DNA of 14,990 nucleotides from Rhodospirillaceae bacterium CCH5-H10 (GTDB taxonomy: Bacteria; Pseudomonadota; Alphaproteobacteria; Reyranellales; Reyranellaceae): positions 1 to 14,990 of the forward strand of contig LSKJ01000886.1 in assembly GCA_001557035.1 (NCBI GenBank), given 5' to 3'. The translations under genes and the position numbers were made by a program. Of this stretch, positions 11,801 to 14,990 are shown in pieces. Numbering within the stretch: the first letter of the stretch is position 1; each line of letters begins with the position of its first letter. Below the pieces are notes generated by a model. That model saw nothing but the letters and a program-made list of their open reading frames with translations, made no database searches and was not told the DNA's origin.

Positions 11801-12147
11801 AGAATGCCATCATGATGATCGACGTGGCGCTGGAGCGCGAACGCGCCGAGGGGCTCGATCCCGCAAAGGCGATCCACGAAGCGGCACTTCTGCGCTTCCG
11901 TCCGATCCTGATGACGACCATGGCCGCGATCCTGGGTGCCCTGCCGCTGGCGCTCGGTTATGGCGATGGCGCGGAGTTGCGTCGTCCCCTCGGCATCTCG
12001 ATTATCGGCGGCCTCATCGTGAGTCAGATCCTGACCCTGTACACCACACCCGTGATCTACCTGTATCTCGACCGTTTCCGCCGCCGCGACCGCGACCGGC
12101 CGAGCCGTGTCGCCCGTGCCATGGGCAGTGCCGGAGCGCCGGCATGA
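8845..12147 (+). CDS. mdtC: RND multidrug efflux permease, MdtC/MuxC-like, with a periplasmic insertion
   Basis: This is the second RND permease of the pump: 1100 aa from a GTG start that overlaps the mdtB stop (GTGA, 8845-8848). GAGGGGA at 8834-8840 is a good Shine-Dalgarno for it. The same frame is open far upstream inside mdtB, but homology begins at [16 protein letters not shown]. The TM4 pair Asp401-Asp402 ([13 protein letters not shown]) and TM10 Lys986 ([14 protein letters not shown]) are intact, so this subunit also looks proton-competent. [19 protein letters not shown] and [13 protein letters not shown] resemble MdtC of enterobacteria. The odd feature is a Ser/Thr/Gly/Ala-rich stretch at about residues 773-840, roughly 60 residues longer than the matching point in the MdtB-like partner, in the second periplasmic domain. 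Heterotrimer formation with the MdtB-like subunit is expected from the family, not shown. Confidence 0.94.
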   Translation: MNLSAPFIARPVATTLLTIGLALAGMVAFFGLPVSPLPKIDFPTIQVTANLPGASPETVATSVTTPLERRLGAIAGVTEITSSSTVGNSRITLQFDLSRDIDGAARDVQAAISAARADMPADLRSNPQYRKLNPADAPVMVIALTSNTIGQGRLFDAGSNILQQKLSQVSGVGQVTLGGSSLPAVRVELNPTALTKYGIGLESVRAALAAANANSPKGAIEVGDQRYQIYSNDQARAAEEYRSLIIAWRNGAPVRLSDVAEVLDSTENIRNEGQANGKRSVLVIIYKQPNANIIETVDEIKALLPELQASMPNDVELQVVSDRTTTIRAALKEVEHALVIGVVLVVLVTFAFLRSARAGFIAAVTVPVSLVATFGGMYLLGYSLNNLSLMALTIAAGFVVDDAIIVLENVTRHLEAGMSRVDAALKGAREVGFTVVSMSVSLIAVFIPILLMGGIVGRLFREFAVTLSVAILISMVVSLTTTPMMCAYVLRAPNEHRRPNFFARFSERGLGGLQWLYGRSLGFVLRHPLLTMLVFLATVLLNIHLYVTIPKGFFPQQDTGRLMGGIRADQSISFQAMRRKFRQFVEIVRSDPAIESVAGFTGGGQTNSGFIFATLKPLAERDVTADQVIQRLRPKLAQVPGAMLFLQAVQDIRVGGRQGNAQFQFTLQADSLPDLYTWGPKLTQALQADTSVITDVDSDQQQRGLQLNLTIDRDAASRLGVSTRNISATLYDAFGQRQVSTIYNALNQYHVVMEVAPQWWENPESLKEIYVSTSGGALSGTQSTGSIASTTTTATSTGAAGTGALTIDPAQAVRNLRTNQIAVSGRGSASTGAAVSTTPEKLVPLSSVTRWDYGTTPLAVNHQSMFVASTVSFNLAPGKTLSDAVQYVNDTMREIGVPTTLHGSFQGTARAFQQSLGNQLLLVLAALVAVYIVLGILYESYIHPITILSTLPSAGIGALLALQFSGVEFSIIAMIGVLLLIGIVKKNAIMMIDVALERERAEGLDPAKAIHEAALLRFRPILMTTMAAILGALPLALGYGDGAELRRPLGISIIGGLIVSQILTLYTTPVIYLYLDRFRRRDRDRPSRVARAMGSAGAPA

Positions 12148-13673
12148 GGCGTAGCGTGGCGTCGCTTCTTCCGCTGCTGCTCGTTTCGGGTTGCCTCGTC
12201 GGGCCCGACTACGAGCGCGCGCCGCCGGCCAGCCCGGTGGCCCCCGCCTACAAGGAAGCCGAGCTTCCGCCCGGCGCCGCATCGATCTTCCGGCCGGCGC
12301 AGCCGCAGGACGCGGCGGATCGCGGAACCTGGTGGCGCGTCTACGGCGATCCGACGCTGGATAGTCTCGCGGCGCAGATCGACGTCTCGAACCAGAACCT
12401 CAAGATCTTCGAGGCCAACTATCGCCGGGCGCGCGCGATCATCCGGCAGGATCAGTCGGCGCTCTATCCCAGCATCTCCGGCACCGGATCCGCGCAGCAG
12501 ACCGGCACCGGCGGCCTGCGCGGCACCACGGCGGCCGGCGGCACGTCGACGGTGACGCGATACGATTCGACGATCGGCCAGTACTCGACCGGCTTCACCC
12601 TCAACTGGGAACTAGACCTGTGGGGCACGCTGCGCCGCCAGGTCGAGAGCGATTCGGCGTCGGCGCAGGCGAGTGACGCCGATCTCGCCAACGCACGGCT
12701 CTCGGCCCAGACCGATCTCGTGATCAACTACGCCTCGCTGCGCATCTCCGACGATCGCAAGCGCCTCTACGAAGCGACGGTCGCGGCCTACCTGCGCTCG
12801 ATGCAGATCGCGCAGAACCAGGTCGACGCCGGCATCGTCTCGCGCGTCGACCTCGTTCAGGCGCAGACGCAGTACGAACAGACGCGCGCCCAGCTCGTGA
12901 ACGAAGGCATCAATCGCGCGCTGCTCGAACATGCGATCGCGCTTCTGGTCGGCAAGGCGCCCTCCGAGGTGAGCATCGAGCCGGCGCCCACGCGCCTCAC
13001 GATCCCCACGGTCGATTCCGGCGTGCCCTCGACCCTGCTGGAGCGACGGCCCGACATCGCATCGGCCGAGCGCCAGATGGCGGCGGCCAACGCCCAGATC
13101 GGCGTGGCCAAGGGCGCCTTCTATCCGCAGATCTCGCTGGGCGCGACCATCGGCTTCCTCAGCGGCGGCCTGGGCTCGCTGCTGCAGCTCGGCACGGCGG
13201 CCTGGTCGGTCGGGCCGCAGATCGCCGGCACGCTGATCGACGGCGGCGCGATGGCGGCCCAGGTGCAGGGCGCGCGCGCCAGCTACGACGCCACCGTTGC
13301 GACCTACCGGCAAACCATCCTGACGGCTTTCCAGCAGGTCGAGGACGCGCTGGCGCAGCAGCGTATTCTCGTCGCGCAGGAGCGGGTACAGCGTGCGGCC
13401 GTCGCCGCCGCGCGCGAGGCCGAGCGGCTCTCGCTCAACCAGTATCGCGTCGGCACCGTGCCCTATACGACTGTGGTGCAGACGCAGGCGTCGGCGCTTG
13501 CAGCCGAACAGTCCCTGCTCACCGTCCGCCTCAACCGGCTCATCGCCAGCGCCAACCTGGTGAAGGCGCTGGGTGGCGGCTGGCGCCAGGAAGACCTGCC
13601 GCCGCCGGTGCCGATCGGCGGCCTCAAGCAGGCCAATCCCGCGCCGCCGGCTTTCCCGCCCCCGGGACGATAG
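12144..13673 (+). CDS. outer-membrane factor lipoprotein of the RND pump (NodT/OprM/OpmB-type)
   Basis: This is the TolC-like exit duct of the pump. The 509-aa protein has a lipoprotein signal peptide with lipobox VSGC and acylated Cys17, followed by LVGPDYERAP, the N-terminal signature of the NodT/OprM family. Two OEP repeats follow, at about residues 60-265 and 290-475. The first contains NWELDLWGTLRRQVES. The second contains LLERRPDIASAERQM at about 298-312 and then GVAKGAFYPQISL, both hallmarks of the family. The protein ends in a Pro-rich tail from about residue 485. Its ATG overlaps the mdtC stop (ATGA, 12144-12147), so it belongs to the operon. The adaptor, two permeases and outer-membrane factor in this order match MuxABC-OpmB of Pseudomonas; enterobacterial mdtABC instead borrows the unlinked TolC. 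Confidence 0.94.
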   Translation: MRRSVASLLPLLLVSGCLVGPDYERAPPASPVAPAYKEAELPPGAASIFRPAQPQDAADRGTWWRVYGDPTLDSLAAQIDVSNQNLKIFEANYRRARAIIRQDQSALYPSISGTGSAQQTGTGGLRGTTAAGGTSTVTRYDSTIGQYSTGFTLNWELDLWGTLRRQVESDSASAQASDADLANARLSAQTDLVINYASLRISDDRKRLYEATVAAYLRSMQIAQNQVDAGIVSRVDLVQAQTQYEQTRAQLVNEGINRALLEHAIALLVGKAPSEVSIEPAPTRLTIPTVDSGVPSTLLERRPDIASAERQMAAANAQIGVAKGAFYPQISLGATIGFLSGGLGSLLQLGTAAWSVGPQIAGTLIDGGAMAAQVQGARASYDATVATYRQTILTAFQQVEDALAQQRILVAQERVQRAAVAAAREAERLSLNQYRVGTVPYTTVVQTQASALAAEQSLLTVRLNRLIASANLVKALGGGWRQEDLPPPVPIGGLKQANPAPPAFPPPGR

Positions 13674-13688
13674 GCGGCTTCTGGCTAT

Positions 13689-13735
13689 CCCTTCGGGGAC
13701 TCGACAAGGCACGGAGAGAAGGATTTTCTTCTCCC
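13689..13735 (+). terminator. paired small hairpins after the efflux operon, possible terminator
   Basis: CCC(TTCG)GGG at 13689-13698 is a 3-bp C(UUCG)G tetraloop hairpin, extendable by T-A at 13688/13699. A second stem follows: GAGAAG (13716-13721) with CTTCTC (13728-13733), loop GATTTT, extended by two G-C pairs around a bulged A. Neither is followed by a U-run. They lie 15-62 bases after the last efflux gene, so a role at the 3' end of that transcript is plausible but weakly supported. Confidence 0.3.
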
Positions 13736-13775
13736 GTCGCGGCCCGGAGGCCGGACCTGTCGTCCAACAGTCGGG

Positions 13776-13847
13776 CGTCGGCAGCCATTTCCTTTGACTG
13801 CGACGCAAGCTGCCACGAGGTTGGCCGCTCGTTGCAAACGCGAGGCC
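13776..13847 (+). promoter_or_regulatory. structured leader of the metY gene, possible RBS-masking hairpin
   Basis: Two inverted repeats lie just upstream of the start at 13852. The first pairs GGCAGC (13780-13785) with GCTGCC (13809-13814) and extends by CGT/ACG across one bulged C, around a 23-base loop. The second pairs GGC (13823-13825) and CTCG (13828-13831) with CGAGGCC (13841-13847), loop 13832-13840. Its 3' arm contains GAGG (13842-13845), the only Shine-Dalgarno-like sequence. Alphaproteobacterial met genes often carry SAM-II riboswitches, but the conserved GCTAAA core is absent, so no class is assigned. TTGACT at 13794-13799 could instead be a -35 box, although no good -10 follows. 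Confidence 0.3.
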
Positions 13848-13851
13848 GATC

Positions 13852-14990
13852 ATGACCAATTCACGCCATCCCGAGACCCTGTCGCTGCACGCCGGCTGGC
13901 GCGCCGATCCCACGACCGGCTCGGTCGCGGTGCCGATCCACCAGACGACCTCGTACCAGTTTCGCGACACCGAGCATGCGTCGAACCTGTTCGCGCTGAA
14001 GGAACTCGGCAACATCTACACGCGCATCGGCAATCCGACCGTCGACGTGCTGGAGCAGCGCATCGCCGCGCTCGAAGGCGGCGCCGCGGCGCTGGCCGTC
14101 AGCTCGGGCCAGGCGGCTTCGGCCTTTGCGATCCAGAACCTCGCCAAGGCCGGCGACAATGTCGTGAGCTCGACCGATCTCTATGGCGGGACCTGGAACC
14201 TGTTCGCCCACACGCTGAAGGACCAGGGCGTCGAGGTGCGCTTCGTCGATCCGTCCGATCCGCAGGCCTTCGCGCGCGCCACCGACGATCGCACCCGTGC
14301 CTACTATGCCGAGACGCTGCCCAACCCCAAGCTGGCGGTCTTCCCGATCAAGGAAGTGGCCGACATCGGCCGGCCGCTCGGCATTCCGCTGATCGTCGAC
14401 AATACGGCGGCGCCGATCCTGACGCGGCCGCTCGACCATGGCGCGGCGGTCGTCGTCTATTCCGGCACCAAGTATCTCGGCGGCCACGGCAACTCGATCG
14501 CCGGCCTGATCGTCGACGGCGGCAACTTCGACTGGGGCGCGCATCCGAAGCGCCAGCCGGCGTTGAACACGCCGGACCCCAGCTATCACGGCGCGGTCTG
14601 GGTCGAGGCGGTGAAGCCGATCGGGCCGGTGGCCTACATCATCAAGGCGCGGACGACCCTGCTGCGCGATCTCGGCTCGGCCCTGTCGCCGTTCAACGCC
14701 TTCATGATCCTGCAGGGCATCGAGACGGTCGCGCTGCGCATGGAGCGCCACGTGAAGAACGCGCAGGCCGTCGCCGACTTCCTGGCCAAGCGGCCCGAGG
14801 TTGCGAAGGTCATCCATCCCTCGCAGCAGAAGGGCGAGACGCGCCGTCGGGCCGACGCCTATCTCAAGGGCGGCTATGGCGGGCTGGTCGGGTTCGAGCT
14901 GGCGGCGGGCCGCGAGGCCGGGCGCCGGTTCATCGATTCGCTGAAGCTGCTCTATCACGTCGCCAATATCGGCGATTCCCGCAGCCTCGC
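13852..14990 (+). CDS. metY: O-acetylhomoserine sulfhydrylase / aminocarboxypropyltransferase (MetY-type), 3' end missing
   Basis: This PLP enzyme of the Cys/Met-metabolism family makes homocysteine directly from an activated homoserine (normally O-acetylhomoserine) and sulfide in methionine synthesis. The window holds 379 codons from the ATG at 13852; family members are about 425-430 aa, so roughly 50 residues lie beyond the right edge. The PLP Schiff-base lysine is Lys207 in YSGTKYLGGHGNS, Asp183 in IVDNT should hold the pyridine nitrogen, and Tyr56 and Arg58 in NIYTRIGNP fit the cofactor-phosphate region. NLFALKELGNIYTRIGNPT and the long insertion around NFDWGAHPKRQPAL mark MetY rather than the shorter MetB/MetZ enzymes. 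O-succinylhomoserine as substrate cannot be excluded. GAGG at 13842-13845 is the likely Shine-Dalgarno. The gene is separated from the efflux operon by 178 bp. Confidence 0.92.
   Translation, partial: MTNSRHPETLSLHAGWRADPTTGSVAVPIHQTTSYQFRDTEHASNLFALKELGNIYTRIGNPTVDVLEQRIAALEGGAAALAVSSGQAASAFAIQNLAKAGDNVVSSTDLYGGTWNLFAHTLKDQGVEVRFVDPSDPQAFARATDDRTRAYYAETLPNPKLAVFPIKEVADIGRPLGIPLIVDNTAAPILTRPLDHGAAVVVYSGTKYLGGHGNSIAGLIVDGGNFDWGAHPKRQPALNTPDPSYHGAVWVEAVKPIGPVAYIIKARTTLLRDLGSALSPFNAFMILQGIETVALRMERHVKNAQAVADFLAKRPEVAKVIHPSQQKGETRRRADAYLKGGYGGLVGFELAAGREAGRRFIDSLKLLYHVANIGDSRSL

Noticed and set aside
13776..13851. Canonical SAM-II riboswitch ahead of metY
   Set aside because: The GCTAAA core and the GATTT strand of the SAM-II consensus are missing, so only an unclassified structured leader is reported.
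13861..14958. Minus-strand open frame (365 codons) at the right edge
   Set aside because: It lies opposite the metY gene, whose PLP motifs are clear on the plus strand. The composition is that of a shadow frame.

Overview
The window is GC-rich chromosomal DNA from a proteobacterium, most probably an alphaproteobacterium. The evidence is the strong GC3 codon bias (which opens long false reading frames on both strands), the protein sequences, and a palindromic intergenic repeat at the left edge of a kind I remember from alphaproteobacterial genomes. I cannot name a genus from sequence alone. There is no sign of prophage, transposase, integrase, CRISPR, tRNA or rRNA.

Left part (1-2139). A short palindromic repeat is followed by two genes on the minus strand: an FMN-dependent nitroreductase-family protein (90-767) and, upstream of it in transcription order, an OprD-type outer-membrane porin (874-2139).

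Thiamine part (2140-4265). A 263-base divergent intergenic region separates the porin from thiC. On the plus strand it carries a TPP (THI-box) riboswitch aptamer at about 2232-2341. Behind the aptamer is an expression platform in which an 8-bp stem masks the thiC Shine-Dalgarno sequence, and a competing 7-bp pairing to the aptamer would release it. thiC (2403-4220) encodes HMP-phosphate synthase with all expected ligands. A hairpin follows its stop codon.

Efflux part (4379-13673). Four tightly packed plus-strand genes encode a complete RND tripartite pump: a periplasmic adaptor (MdtA/MuxA-like), two different RND permeases (MdtB- and MdtC-like) and an outer-membrane factor lipoprotein. Spacing is 12 bp, then a 4-bp GTGA overlap, then a 4-bp ATGA overlap. 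The two permeases are expected to form one heterotrimer, as in MdtABC and MuxABC-OpmB. No transcriptional regulator lies next to the operon in this window.

Right part (13674-14990). A 178-base leader with two possible stem-loops, the second covering the start-proximal Shine-Dalgarno, precedes a metY-type O-acetylhomoserine sulfhydrylase gene that runs off the right edge after 379 codons.

The window is mostly ordinary core and accessory genome. I found no undescribed system. The items most worth a second look are the thiC switch architecture, the low-complexity insertion in the MdtC-like permease, and the structured metY leader.
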